Assembly (NCBI RefSeq): GCF_001263205.1
Contig: NZ_CP012333.1
Coordinates: 6,128,501-6,192,500, forward strand
Origin: Labilithrix luteola
Lineage (GTDB): Bacteria; Myxococcota_A; Polyangia; Polyangiales; Polyangiaceae
Direction of reading: 5' to 3'
DNA length: 64,000 nucleotides
The translations under genes and the position numbers were made by a program. Shown one piece after another: positions 16,560 through 25,437 of the stretch (its first letter is position 1; each line of letters opens with the position of its first letter). The notes under the pieces are model-generated. The model did no database searches, was not told the DNA's origin, and was given only the letters and a program-made list of their open reading frames with translations.

Positions 16560-17402
16560 TCACTCGGGCCGAAGCGTGAGCAGAGCGATTTCCGGCGGAA
16601 CGCCGAAGCGCACCGGAAAGATGCTCGTGCCCACGCCGGTGGTCACGAAGAGGTGGCGTCCTTCTTCGACGACGTGACCCGCCGCGAAACGCTCGCCATA
16701 GTCGGAGGGGACCACGGCTCGGCCGATGAAGGGCAGCTTCACCTGCCCCCCGTGGGTATGGCCGGCGAGCGTGATGGATGCACGCGCGTCGATGCTCGGA
16801 AAGACGTCCGGTTCGTGGACAAGCACGATCATCGGTTCGCCTGCTGGGACCGCATCGAGCGTCGGACGGATCTGCTGCTCGCGCGTGACCGCGTCGGCGA
16901 GGCCCACGATGTAGAAGGACTTGCCGTTCTTCTCGATGCGACGAACCTCGTTCTCCAGCACCACGATGCCGTTCGACTCGAGTGCATGACGGACGCGAAC
17001 GCCGTCGTTCCACCAATCGTGGTTTCCGAGGACGGCGATGACGCCGAGCGGGGCGCGCAGCTCAGCGAGCTCGTGGGCGATCGGTTCGGGGGACGTGCGT
17101 GTGCCGAACTTTACCCCGTCGATGACGTAGTCGCCCGCGAGCAAGACGAGGTCGGGGTGCTCCGCGTTGGTTTTACGGACGAGCTCTTTCAGGTCCTCGA
17201 GCTGCCAGTGAGGCGAGCCGACGTGCAGATCCGAGAGGAGCGCCACGCGAAGCCCCGCGTGTTCGGCTCGCCAATGCGGGATCGCGAGGTCGACGCGATC
17301 GACGACCAGTCGTGCGGGCTCGACGAGAAAGGCCCATGCTGCGAGTCCCATCGCCACCAGTACGACCAGGGCCTTTGCGATCGCCGATGGACGGATCGAC
17401 AT
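16560..17402 (-). CDS. Metallophosphoesterase, YaeI-like, membrane-anchored
   Basis: 280 residues. An N-terminal membrane helix (about residues 8-26) is followed by the calcineurin-like dimetal motifs in order: SDLHVGS, GDYVID, GNHDWW, and GHTHGGQ near the C-terminus. The family hydrolyses phosphodiesters or phosphomonoesters; YaeI-type members act on lipid phosphates such as UDP-diacylglucosamine. The active site probably faces the periplasm. The ATG at 17402 is used because the hydrophobic segment follows directly and upstream codons look non-coding. A second, related enzyme lies at 61568-62728. Confidence 0.9.
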   Translation of the reverse strand: MSIRPSAIAKALVVLVAMGLAAWAFLVEPARLVVDRVDLAIPHWRAEHAGLRVALLSDLHVGSPHWQLEDLKELVRKTNAEHPDLVLLAGDYVIDGVKFGTRTSPEPIAHELAELRAPLGVIAVLGNHDWWNDGVRVRHALESNGIVVLENEVRRIEKNGKSFYIVGLADAVTREQQIRPTLDAVPAGEPMIVLVHEPDVFPSIDARASITLAGHTHGGQVKLPFIGRAVVPSDYGERFAAGHVVEEGRHLFVTTGVGTSIFPVRFGVPPEIALLTLRPE

Positions 17403-17464
17403 CCCACCTGAACGGCTGCGGCGCTCTACCAATTCCAGCCCTCTTGGGGGGGACCATAGCGCCG

Positions 17465-17617
17465 ATGAGGCTACTTGGTTCGAGCGTCGCGCCGTTTCTT
17501 TCGCTCGCCTTGCTCGGGGCCGGGCCCCTTGCGGCGTCGTGTAGCTCCTCGGAAGAGACGTCCGCGCCGTGCCAGAACGTTGCCGCCGCGGACAAGGAAG
17601 CTTGGGTGATCGGATGA
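17465..17617 (+). CDS. Very small lipoprotein
   Basis: 50 residues: a signal segment with lipobox LAASC at about residues 23-27, then a short Ser/Glu-rich tail with one further Cys. It is divergent from the metallophosphoesterase, 62 bases apart. Its TGA overlaps the ATG of the next small gene as ATGA, which suggests translational coupling and supports both. No family is recognised, and the mature part is only about 24 residues. Confidence 0.5.
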   Translation: MRLLGSSVAPFLSLALLGAGPLAASCSSSEETSAPCQNVAAADKEAWVIG

Positions 17618-17808
17618 CCCAATACCAGGCGAACCAAAAGGATCGGCCCGTTCTCACGGAGGCCGAGGTCGAGCAGCTCCGTTCCGCCGCGTCACAGCTC
17701 GTTGGGGAGGGCGCGGTCGGAACGAAGATGATCGATGGTTGGAGGGCGCTCGCCGATGCTCACGATCGGGTCGTTGCTTCGCTTCGTCAGAAGCGGCGTA
17801 TCAACTGA
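17614..17808 (+). CDS. Small hypothetical protein
   Basis: 64 residues, charged and probably helical, with a Leu-containing segment (TEAEVEQLRSAASQLVGEG) and a basic C-terminus (RQKRRIN). No signal or membrane segment is present. It starts within the stop of the tiny lipoprotein gene (ATGA overlap). It converges on the 135-residue hypothetical protein. Function unknown. Confidence 0.5.
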   Translation: MTQYQANQKDRPVLTEAEVEQLRSAASQLVGEGAVGTKMIDGWRALADAHDRVVASLRQKRRIN

Positions 17809-17847
17809 TCGCGACGGTGTCGAACGCTCGTCCGCGTACGGTTTTCG

Positions 17848-18255
17848 TTACCTCCACTCGAAGAGCGACGCTCGGATCCCGCCGCCTTCCTCCGTCTCGA
17901 ATTCGAACGCGCAAGCCATGCCGTTCAAACGCGACAACTTCGAAGACGTCGTCGAGTAGAAGGTGCAGCCGCGCCAGCTCATTCCACCGGCGGGGCCGGT
18001 CCTCCTGCCACGGCCGTAGCCTTCCCAGGTGATGACGTCGCCGTCCTTGCTCATGAATACGCCTCGGCCTTCGCCCTTGAAGAAGCCCGCCGAGGTCATG
18101 ATCGCGGTGTAGGTACCTTGATCGTGTCCGTCGACGCCCAAGAGCTTGCCCGAACCGACCATCGAGGCTTCGTAGGACGGTAGACCCGGCTCTCCGGCAA
18201 GCACACGCATGGACGTGATCTTGCCCGAGTACTCTCCGATCTTCTCTCCCAACAT
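17848..18255 (-). CDS. Conserved hypothetical protein, beta-rich
   Basis: 135 residues, starting MLGEKIGEYSGKITSMRVL. It has alternating strands and Gly turns and a conserved-looking core (GRGVFMSKDGDVITWEGYGRG, then SWRGCTFYSTTSSKLSRLNG). I recall this layout from a widespread bacterial family of unknown function with a small beta-barrel-like fold, but I cannot name a domain with confidence. A good GGAGGT site lies 7 bases upstream of the ATG. No signal peptide, so cytosolic. Confidence 0.75.
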   Translation of the reverse strand: MLGEKIGEYSGKITSMRVLAGEPGLPSYEASMVGSGKLLGVDGHDQGTYTAIMTSAGFFKGEGRGVFMSKDGDVITWEGYGRGRRTGPAGGMSWRGCTFYSTTSSKLSRLNGMACAFEFETEEGGGIRASLFEWR

Positions 18256-18423
18256 GGCACACCTCCAGGTTGGAACCGATCCAGAGCGCGCAAGCGACGT
18301 GCCGTTCGAACGAGCACGCGATTCGGCGTTATCGCGAACGGTCGCCAGGCGACGAGGCGACGAGTGTCGTCACAGAGTGCCACGGCGTGCACGCGAGACA
18401 CGCCGGCTCGAATCAGGGGCGCG

Positions 18424-18642
18424 TCAGGGGGAGGTGCCCGAGGTCGACTGGGTGGTGCCGCCGGGCTGGGACTTCGTGAGGTTCGGGTACACGAACAAGA
18501 GGCCGAGCCAGTAGAGCGTGCAGAATACACCCGTCGCGATGAAGCTTCGGCGGACGGCCGACTTCAGGGATCCTCCGCGCGCGGAAACGAGCGGGATGAG
18601 GATCGTCACGCCGAGAATGCTGATGAGGAGCGCCTTCTGCAT
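18424..18642 (-). CDS. Small membrane protein
   Basis: 72 residues with two predicted membrane helices (residues 4-20 and 34-52) joined by a short basic loop, and a Thr/Ser/Gly-rich hydrophilic tail. It starts 21 bases downstream of the GH5 gene stop on the same strand, so it is probably the last gene of a three-gene unit with the kinase-like protein and the glycosidase. GAAGG lies upstream of the ATG. Family not recognised. Confidence 0.6.
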   Translation of the reverse strand: MQKALLISILGVTILIPLVSARGGSLKSAVRRSFIATGVFCTLYWLGLLFVYPNLTKSQPGGTTQSTSGTSP

Positions 18643-18663
18643 CGCGAGCCTTCGGGGAGTGTA

Positions 18664-19809
18664 TCACCAGGCCTTGGCCAAGCGCTGCTTGACCATGCGG
18701 CCCCAGGGGCTCGGCTCGAGCGACGCGCCCACGCCGCAGGTGTCTTTGAGCTCGAGCAGCAGATTCGGCGGGCAATTCGTGTGGAACGTGTATGCCATCC
18801 AGGGTACCTCGAGGCTCTCGGCGAGGTCCCAGAGCTTCACGATGTCGTCGGGGAGCATCTTGGCGCTGTCGTCGTCCACGGGGCCGACCTCGCCGATGAA
18901 GATGGGGAGCTTCGAGGCCGGCCGTTTCACGAGGGCGTCGAAGCGCGCCGGCCGATCGTAGATGTGCGTCTCGTAGGCGATGTTGACGCCGTCGCCCGCG
19001 GTGATCGGATGGTCCATGTAGTAGTCGAGCACGCGCCCCCATTCGCGCGTTCCCTGGACCGCGACGATGTGGCGCTTGTCGGGGCGCTCGACGCTTCGGA
19101 TCGCCGCGACCGTGTCGTTCATGGCCTTCCAGACTTCGCCGTCGAGCTTGCCGTCGTCGTTGCGCTCGGGCTCGTTGACGAGGCCGAACATCACGAAGGG
19201 CATGTCGCGCAGCGCGGAGGCGAGCTTCTTCCAAACTTGTTGCGTGCGCTCGGACGGCCAGCCGAGCGGTGCGAAGCTCGGCTCGTGCCAGAGCGAGAGC
19301 AAGACATAGACGCCCTTCTTCTTGCCGACGTGTCCGACGATTCGCATCACGTCGTGGAAGTAATCGGCGTCTTCGAGGACGTTCCGATAGTGCGCGCGGC
19401 CGTCGCCGGGCCCCTTGTCGGCGTAGCTCTCGAGCAGGACGCGCACGAAGTTCGCGTGCCAGTCGTCGACGAGGACGTCGATCCGACGAAGGACCTCCTC
19501 GACGTGAGGCTTCTCCCACGAGCACGAGTCACACGAGCGCGTGTCGTGCAGGTTCGCGCCGCGTCCGTGGAAACGCTTCCCGTCAGGCAGCACGATGTGA
19601 TTGCCCTCGGTCCGTAGCCAACCCGTGATCGGTCCGACGACGGGCGGAGTCTCCTCGACCGGTGCAGGTGGGGGCGACGGAGCCGGCTCGGGCAGGGCAG
19701 GCGACGACGGCGGCCTGCCGCACGCAGCGCCCGAGGTCACGCCCCAGGCTGCGATCGTGAGCGCCACGAGCGCCGCACGGCCTCGGCACGCGGCCAAACC
19801 GGAGATCAT
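18664..19809 (-). CDS. Secreted GH5-type glycoside hydrolase lipoprotein
   Basis: 381 residues. A signal peptide with lipobox SGAAC is followed by a Pro-rich linker (about residues 32-58) and a TIM-barrel catalytic domain. The acid/base Glu is in MFGLVNEPERN and the nucleophile Glu in IFIGEVGPVD, the spacing expected for GH5/clan-A cellulase-like enzymes. The substrate is probably a beta-glucan or beta-mannan, or the locus' own exopolysaccharide. It sits inside the polysaccharide region, downstream of the kinase-like gene. Lipid anchoring would hold it at the cell surface or periplasm. Confidence 0.87.
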   Translation of the reverse strand: MISGLAACRGRAALVALTIAAWGVTSGAACGRPPSSPALPEPAPSPPPAPVEETPPVVGPITGWLRTEGNHIVLPDGKRFHGRGANLHDTRSCDSCSWEKPHVEEVLRRIDVLVDDWHANFVRVLLESYADKGPGDGRAHYRNVLEDADYFHDVMRIVGHVGKKKGVYVLLSLWHEPSFAPLGWPSERTQQVWKKLASALRDMPFVMFGLVNEPERNDDGKLDGEVWKAMNDTVAAIRSVERPDKRHIVAVQGTREWGRVLDYYMDHPITAGDGVNIAYETHIYDRPARFDALVKRPASKLPIFIGEVGPVDDDSAKMLPDDIVKLWDLAESLEVPWMAYTFHTNCPPNLLLELKDTCGVGASLEPSPWGRMVKQRLAKAW

Positions 19810-19813
19810 TCGC

Positions 19814-19834
19814 GTTGGGCGTTGGGCGTTGGGC
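19814..19834 (+). repeat. 7-bp tandem repeat before the GH5 start
   Basis: Three copies of GTTGGGC lie head to tail between the stop of the kinase-like gene and the GH5 start codon. The tract occupies the position where the GH5 ribosome-binding region would be. Changes in copy number could alter spacing; this is inference. Confidence 0.7.
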
Positions 19835-19850
19835 GTGACGCGGCCGTTCG

Positions 19851-20537
19851 CTACTTGCCGAACGACGCGTTGAGAACGACCGAGCCGAGGAACTTCGCGC
19901 GACCGACCTCGTCGATCGTTCGACCCGCGGCGACCACGCTGGTCTCACCGATGAAGACGCCGAGAAGCGCTGCATCGACATTCTGGGCCATCGGCACGGT
20001 CGTCGCGTTCTCGGTCACGAGGCGCAAGACCACGATGCAGCGCTTGCCGCGGCTGGTGATGCTCTGGATCTGCGCGAGCATCCGGCCCATGTCCTTCAGG
20101 CCGAGGTTGCGCGCGTCGAAGACCGTGAGCTCCTGACCCAGCTCGCTCGCGAGACGCGCCATGCCATGAGCAATTTCGAGAACACCGTCGGGATCGCGCT
20201 TGCTCGAACCGATGAACGCGAGCGACTGCCAGTCATGCTGCTGGCAGCGAAGCCAGAGACGCTGCCAGACCGGGTCGAGCGTGTTCGAGCCGGCCATGAG
20301 CGAGGGCATGCCCTCGCCGCCGTCGAGGTCACCCATCGGGGCGTGCGCTTCCATCGGGGCTCCCATGGGGGAAGGGATCGCCGGCGGCGACGCTGCCGGC
20401 GCGCCGTACGCGAGGGTATCGTTCGGGCGCTTCGTCAAGACGTCGCCTCGCTTCGATGGCGATGGCGACGACTGCGACTCGCTCGCATCCTCGTCGACCT
20501 CGGAAAGGGCTCCGTCATCAGGTGGGAGTATAGCCAT
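19851..20537 (-). CDS. Degenerate CpsD/tyrosine-kinase-like protein of the polysaccharide locus
   Basis: 228 residues. After a disordered Ser/Pro-rich N-terminus (to about residue 80), the remainder follows the order of BY-kinase ATPase domains: a first strand FIGSSKRDPDGVLEIAHGMARLASELG in place of the Walker A region, then LTVFDARNLG in place of Walker A', and a C-terminal pattern like ...VDAALLGVFIGETSV...LGSVVLN, close to the end of CpsD/CapB proteins. The Gly-Lys-Thr/Ser of Walker A is absent, so ATP hydrolysis is unlikely. It probably acts as a non-catalytic partner of the GumC/Wzz-like protein. The assignment rests on pattern reading only. Confidence 0.5.
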   Translation of the reverse strand: MAILPPDDGALSEVDEDASESQSSPSPSKRGDVLTKRPNDTLAYGAPAASPPAIPSPMGAPMEAHAPMGDLDGGEGMPSLMAGSNTLDPVWQRLWLRCQQHDWQSLAFIGSSKRDPDGVLEIAHGMARLASELGQELTVFDARNLGLKDMGRMLAQIQSITSRGKRCIVVLRLVTENATTVPMAQNVDAALLGVFIGETSVVAAGRTIDEVGRAKFLGSVVLNASFGK

Positions 20538-20710
20538 AACGTCCTACCGGTCTGAAGGTCGAAATCCGCGTTTTTCCGTCGCGCTCGCCGTTCGGCCCCC
20601 CGAACCCACCGCCCGATCGAGCGGGACCGGCGGAGATGCGCCCGCGCGGGGGTGCAGGGCCGTCGCATGGAACGGCCCGAGCGAAGCGCCAAGCAACCAA
20701 CGTGCGTGCC

Positions 20711-21883
20711 ATGCGAGAATCCGTCCGCCGAATGGTGTGTCTGCGTCGAGTTTGGGGCGTTTTCGCGCCGTTTCTGCTCGCCGCGCTGTGCGCGTGTGGC
20801 AGTCGAGGCTGCGGTCGCGAGCCAGCCGCGGAGGGCCAGAAGTCTTCGCTTCCCAAGGAGATCGCCTACGTTGGGCGATTCGATCTCGGGGACTCCGCCC
20901 GGTTTGCCTGGTCGGGATCGACGATCCGCGTTCGTTTCGAGGGGGCGTCGTCGATCGCCGTGCGCCTGAAGGTCGCGTCGCCCGGCTACGGGTTCAACCC
21001 GCCTGAGCTTGCCTATGCGATCCGCGTCGACGATCGGCCGAAGGCCGCCCTTGCCGTGAACCCGGGTGAGGCGCGCTACGAGCTGGCGCACGGTCTCGAC
21101 CCCTCCACGCCACACGAAATTGCGCTGACCCGCGAGGCCGAGGCCTTCGCCGGCATCGACGCGCTCCTCGCGGTCGAGCTGCCCGAGGGCGGTCGTTTTC
21201 TCCCCGTCCCTCCGCGTCGACACCGCCTCGAGGTCGTGGGGGACTCGATCTCCGCGGGCTACGGCATTCTCGGAGCCAACGCGCAGTGCCGGTTCTCGTT
21301 CGCGACCGAGCGCGCGAGCATCACTTACGGCGCGCTCCTCGGGCAGGCCCTCGATGCCGACGTGACCATCGTGGCGTGGTCGGGCAAAGGCATGCTTCGG
21401 AACTTCGACGGCACCACCGAGGACACGATGCCGGAGCTCTTCGAGCGGACGCTGCCGACGGAGCCGACGAGCACGTGGAAGTTCGGCTCCCCTGCCGACG
21501 CGGTCATCGTGAATCTCGGCACGAACGATTGGTTCGGAGGCGGTGGCCGTCCGCTCGAGATCCGCGCGTTCGAGGACACCTACGTGCGCTTCCTCCATCG
21601 CGTGCGCGAAGTGCATCCGCGGGCCTTCGTGTTCGTCGTGTCGAGCCCGATGCTCGAAGATCAGATGACGCCGTCCGGTCCCGGCACCGCCTCTGAGCTC
21701 TCGCGCAAGAGCCTGCAGCGCGTGGTCGAACGAAGGCGTGCCGAGGGCGAGACGCGCATCGAGTTCGTCGATCTCGAGCCGCAGGGGCCGAACGTCGGTT
21801 GCGACAGCCATCCGAACGCAGAGAGTCATCGCCGCATGGCGGCGCGACTCGAACCGAGTTTGCGCGCGCAGCTCGATCGCTGA
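20711..21883 (+). CDS. SGNH/CE2-like esterase lipoprotein, copy 1
   Basis: 390 residues. A lipoprotein-type signal (ALCAC region, about residues 25-28) precedes an N-terminal jelly-roll domain (YVGRFDLGD...RFAWSGSTIRVRFEG) and a SGNH hydrolase domain. The SGNH blocks are visible: VVGDSISAGYG (catalytic Ser), NLGTNDW (Asn) and SHPNAESH (catalytic His with Asp). This two-domain arrangement is that of carbohydrate esterase family 2, which deacetylates xylan or glucomannan. It is followed directly by a paralogue and lies divergent from the kinase-like gene. The start is uncertain: ATG 20711 or 20732, neither with a strong ribosome site. Confidence 0.85.
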   Translation: MRESVRRMVCLRRVWGVFAPFLLAALCACGSRGCGREPAAEGQKSSLPKEIAYVGRFDLGDSARFAWSGSTIRVRFEGASSIAVRLKVASPGYGFNPPELAYAIRVDDRPKAALAVNPGEARYELAHGLDPSTPHEIALTREAEAFAGIDALLAVELPEGGRFLPVPPRRHRLEVVGDSISAGYGILGANAQCRFSFATERASITYGALLGQALDADVTIVAWSGKGMLRNFDGTTEDTMPELFERTLPTEPTSTWKFGSPADAVIVNLGTNDWFGGGGRPLEIRAFEDTYVRFLHRVREVHPRAFVFVVSSPMLEDQMTPSGPGTASELSRKSLQRVVERRRAEGETRIEFVDLEPQGPNVGCDSHPNAESHRRMAARLEPSLRAQLDR

Positions 21884-21932
21884 GACGCGCTCCGCAAGAG
21901 CTCCCGATGCAAGCACGCGCTTGGCAGGCCCG

Positions 21933-23216
21933 ATGCTTCGTGGCCGCTCGATGTCGCTCGTGCGCACGGCCGGTTCGCTCTTGGCCACGTCGGCCGTCTT
22001 GCTGCTCGCCTCACCCGCGTGCGTCATCAAGCTGAATGACAAGAACGCGCCGCTCGACAACGGGGGCGTGACCGGCGTGTCCGCGGACTGCGAGGTGATC
22101 GTGCCGGCGGCGCGAGCCATCGTGAGCGACGGGCCTCCCGCGATCAAGTACGTCGGTCGCTACGACATGAGTGACGCGGCCGGGCCGAAACTCGACTGGT
22201 CGGGCAGCTACGTGAGCGCGCGTTTCACCGGCACCGAGGTGGCGATCAACATCAACGTGCCGGACAACATGGACACCTCGTTCATGTTCGAGGGCGTCGT
22301 TGACGGCCAGGACTTGGTGGACTTCATGGTGTCGCCCGGCCAAACCCGCTACCCGATCGCGACGAACCTCCCGCCGGGTGAGCACGAGGTCGTCGTCATG
22401 AGGAACACCGAGCCCCAGAAGGGCGTCTCGCAGTGGGCGGGCTTCGACTTCGGCCCAGGTGGCCAGCTCCTGCCCCCGACCGTCAATGCGCGTCGGATCG
22501 AGATCATCGGCGACTCGATCACGTGCGGGTACGGCATGATGGGGCCGAACGCTACATGCCCGTTCGACGTCGAGGTTCGCCCGAACGTGCGCGTCCCGGT
22601 CACCGAGAACGTGTACCGCGCGTACGGATCGATTGCGGGTCGCGAGCTCTCTGCGGACGTCGTGACGCTCTGCTACTCGGGTAAAGGCGTCGTGCTCAAC
22701 TACCGCGAGCCCAAGGAAGAGCAAGAGCCGCGAACGACGATGCCGCAGTACTACGAGCGGACCATCTGCGGCGATCCCGAGGGGGCCAAGTGGGACTTCA
22801 CCAAGGACGCCCAGCCACAGGTCGTCCTCATCAACCTCGGAACGAACGACTTCACCCGCGACGTCGATGCGGACACCGTCGCGGACGGCATCGATCTGCC
22901 GCGCTTCCGGGCCGGTTACCTCGACTTCGTGAAATCCGTCCGGGCGCGCCGGCCCGACGCGCACATTTTTCTCGGGGTTTCGCCGATGCTCACCGACAAA
23001 TTCCCGCTGGACAACGCCCGATCGGAGATGCGGGACACCTTCGGAAGCGTAGCCGACGAGCTGAATGCGGCCGGGGACACGAAGGTGTACCGTATCGAGT
23101 TCGTCGAACAAGGCACCCGCTACGGCCTCGGTTGCGACTACCATCCGAATCAGGAGGTCCACCGCATCATGGCCGAACAGCTCGTAGGAGCCATTCGGTC
23201 GAAGACATGCTGGTGA
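21933..23216 (+). CDS. SGNH/CE2-like esterase lipoprotein, copy 2
   Basis: 427 residues. The lipobox is LASPAC after a signal segment. The N-terminal jelly-roll (YVGRYDMSDAAGPKLDWSG) and SGNH blocks (IIGDSITCGYGMMG, NLGTNDF, YHPNQEVH) match copy 1 in order. It is longer through insertions around the middle (the segment with FDVEVRPN and NYREPKEEQ). The two tandem genes probably arose by duplication and have diverged considerably. Likely role: removing acetyl groups from a polysaccharide outside the cytoplasm. I chose the ATG at 21933 (GGCAGG upstream); ATG 21951 is also possible. Confidence 0.87.
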   Translation: MLRGRSMSLVRTAGSLLATSAVLLLASPACVIKLNDKNAPLDNGGVTGVSADCEVIVPAARAIVSDGPPAIKYVGRYDMSDAAGPKLDWSGSYVSARFTGTEVAININVPDNMDTSFMFEGVVDGQDLVDFMVSPGQTRYPIATNLPPGEHEVVVMRNTEPQKGVSQWAGFDFGPGGQLLPPTVNARRIEIIGDSITCGYGMMGPNATCPFDVEVRPNVRVPVTENVYRAYGSIAGRELSADVVTLCYSGKGVVLNYREPKEEQEPRTTMPQYYERTICGDPEGAKWDFTKDAQPQVVLINLGTNDFTRDVDADTVADGIDLPRFRAGYLDFVKSVRARRPDAHIFLGVSPMLTDKFPLDNARSEMRDTFGSVADELNAAGDTKVYRIEFVEQGTRYGLGCDYHPNQEVHRIMAEQLVGAIRSKTCW

Positions 23217-23301
23217 ACGTCAGCGACTCGATGAGTACGAACACGCAGCAGGCGCGCAAGGCGCGAAACCGAGGTTACGAGCAGCACGAAGGGCGACGGT
23301 C

Positions 23302-24984
23302 GTGAACAATCGACCCCGCACCCCGGGCGCGTCGTCGTTCCCGCCGCCGCCCGCGCCGAACGCTGCGCAAAACGCCCTCCTGCAGAAGGTCGCAGCAAAA
23401 TACGGCGCCTTCGGTGCCCGTCCGGCCGACGAGGAGCTCGATCGTCGCGTTCTCGCGGACGACTTCTTCAAGCCTACGCTGCAGATCATCGCCGGCGTCT
23501 TCGTGGCGTCGCTCATGGCCGCGGTGGTCTCGCGCCCGTCGTGGGGCGCGCCCGGCATGTGGGCGAACTCGTTTCGCCTCGACAGCGTGCTCATCGTCAT
23601 TTGGGGACCGCTCCTCTGGTGGGCGATGTCCCGCTTCCGCGTGTGGAAGAGCCTCCGCATCTATCTCGTGCTCTCGCTGTTCATCGAAGCGTTCAGCGAG
23701 TCGATGTTCAAAGAGATGGGCGTGGCCGACGGCGGCGGTTACTGGGACACCGTCATGTGGCCGTCGGCGGTGGCCTGGTACGGCACGCTAAAGGAGTTCG
23801 CCGGCATCCCCGGCGCATCGCTCTCGACGTTCACCCTGGTGACGGGGTTCCTGCTTTATCGAGCGATCACCGGGAAGAAGGCCGAGAACTACACGCCGCC
23901 GCCCAGGTTCGCGCGGCAGGCGCTCTACACGTTCCTCGGCGCCCTCGTGGGGCTCGCGGTCATCGGCATCTTGCGCGGTGGTGCGATCGAGCCGGCGTTC
24001 CGTCAGACCATCCACCTGATGCAGCTGCCACTCGTGGCACTGCTCTTCCTCTACGCGCTGCGCATCCCGGACGACCTTGCCTCGGTCGGAACGGCGTTCG
24101 TCGCCGCCGCCGTCGCTCGCAGCCTGCTCGTCGCCTACGTCTACTTCGGCGTTTGCATGCCGGCCGGCATCACCGCGATGCCCGGCAAGCCGGAGTGGTG
24201 CACGAACCACTCGGACAGCGTGCTCTTCGTGACCGCGCTGATGATCCTACTCAGCCACGCGCTCGAGCAACGCAATTCCAAGGTGACGCTGCGCGCGATC
24301 GGTCTCGGCGCGATCATTCTTCTCGGCATCGTCCTCAACAACCGGCGTCTTGCGTTCGTCAGCCTCGGTACCGCGCCGCTGGTCATGTATCTCGCGCTCA
24401 AGCCGAGCAAGAGAAAGCGCCGCGTGACGATCGCGCTCGCGGTGCTCGTGCCCCTGCTTGCGGGCTACGTGCTCATCGGCTCCGAGATCAACTCGTCCTC
24501 ACCGCTGCTCAAACCGGCGAAGCTCGTCACGTCGGTCATGGACCAGAAGGACACGTCGAGCCAGTCGCGCGACGTCGAGAACGAGAACCTCATCTACACG
24601 CTCAGCCAGACGCCGCTCATTCCGAAGGGCTTCGGTCACGAGTACGACTACTCGCCGAACAATCCTCCGGTCGACCTCGGCGACCTCTTCAAGAACTACC
24701 GTTACATCGCTCACAACGGTGTGCTGTGGATCTGGTCGCTTGCGGGCGTGGGCGGCTTCGCGCTGCTGTGGTTCCTTTATCCGCTCGCCGGAACGCTCGC
24801 GCTACGCGGCTACCGCGGAGCTGCGACCGCACTCGAACGAAGCGCTGCCTTGAGCGCCCTCGCCATCGTCGTGATTTGCATCGTCCAGATCTGGGGCGAC
24901 CAGGGCTTCAGCAGCTACATGACGCTGCTGACCTTTGGCGTCGGCTTCGCCATCGCGACCCGGCTTGCGGCAAGAACTGCTTGA
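23302..24984 (+). CDS. O-antigen ligase/Wzy-like polysaccharide polymerase
   Basis: 560 residues. After a hydrophilic N-terminus of about 60 residues come roughly 11-12 membrane helices, with a large periplasmic loop near residues 400-450 (MDQKDTSSQSRDVENENLIYTL). This is the layout of the Wzy/WaaL (Wzy_C) family, which joins repeat units or attaches polymer. Conserved features include the Arg in NNRRLAFVSL before the loop and the GFGHEY...HNGVLWIW segment after it. It starts at GTG 23302. Its position beside the Wzz-like and esterase genes supports a polymerase role. Confidence 0.82.
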   Translation: MNNRPRTPGASSFPPPPAPNAAQNALLQKVAAKYGAFGARPADEELDRRVLADDFFKPTLQIIAGVFVASLMAAVVSRPSWGAPGMWANSFRLDSVLIVIWGPLLWWAMSRFRVWKSLRIYLVLSLFIEAFSESMFKEMGVADGGGYWDTVMWPSAVAWYGTLKEFAGIPGASLSTFTLVTGFLLYRAITGKKAENYTPPPRFARQALYTFLGALVGLAVIGILRGGAIEPAFRQTIHLMQLPLVALLFLYALRIPDDLASVGTAFVAAAVARSLLVAYVYFGVCMPAGITAMPGKPEWCTNHSDSVLFVTALMILLSHALEQRNSKVTLRAIGLGAIILLGIVLNNRRLAFVSLGTAPLVMYLALKPSKRKRRVTIALAVLVPLLAGYVLIGSEINSSSPLLKPAKLVTSVMDQKDTSSQSRDVENENLIYTLSQTPLIPKGFGHEYDYSPNNPPVDLGDLFKNYRYIAHNGVLWIWSLAGVGGFALLWFLYPLAGTLALRGYRGAATALERSAALSALAIVVICIVQIWGDQGFSSYMTLLTFGVGFAIATRLAARTA

Positions 24985-25437
24985 GCTGAGGCTCCCCAAG
25001 GGCAAACCGGCCCCGAATGGGGGGAGGGGGCCAGGGTAGGAGCGGCAAGCGGCAAGCGGCAAGCGCGAGGGGGTCGAACCGCCCCGTTGAGCGTGCGCGG
25101 GGGCGGCCGAGCGGGGCGAGCGACTCGCCGCGACCGCCTCTCCCTGCGACCCGGGGCATGGTCAATTCTTGCGCAGTCACGCTGGATTCTCGGGAAAAGC
25201 AGGGCGTCGGTGAGGCCCTGCGCCGGCCGGCCACGCGGCAAGCGCCGGCAAACGCGCACCAGGGCGGGCCACATGGGCCCGAAATCGACGTTCCGCACTG
25301 CCGCCGCGCTTAACGAAGCGTCCCTGACGCGGGCGCGTCACCCAAACGGCGTAGTCACGGGGAAACGCCGGATAACGGTAAGCTTCGGTGAGGTAGGCAC
25401 TCGTCGTGCTAACGTTGCTGCCCAAGTATGAGTCGCC
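24985..25437. other. Intergenic region with hairpin and 7-bp repeats
   Basis: No gene is supported in this gap. Just after the polymerase stop, GGCCCC (25009-25014) can pair with GGGGCC (25027-25032), a possible terminator without a U-run. A 7-bp tandem repeat GCGGCAA occurs three times at 25042-25062. The last 150 bases before the kinase presumably hold its promoter, but I see no convincing consensus boxes. Confidence 0.6.

Noticed and set aside
17417..17446. tRNA-like D-arm on the minus strand (GGTAGAGCGCC)
   Set aside because: No anticodon or T-arm follows in the right place; the match is short and overlaps the start of the metallophosphoesterase.
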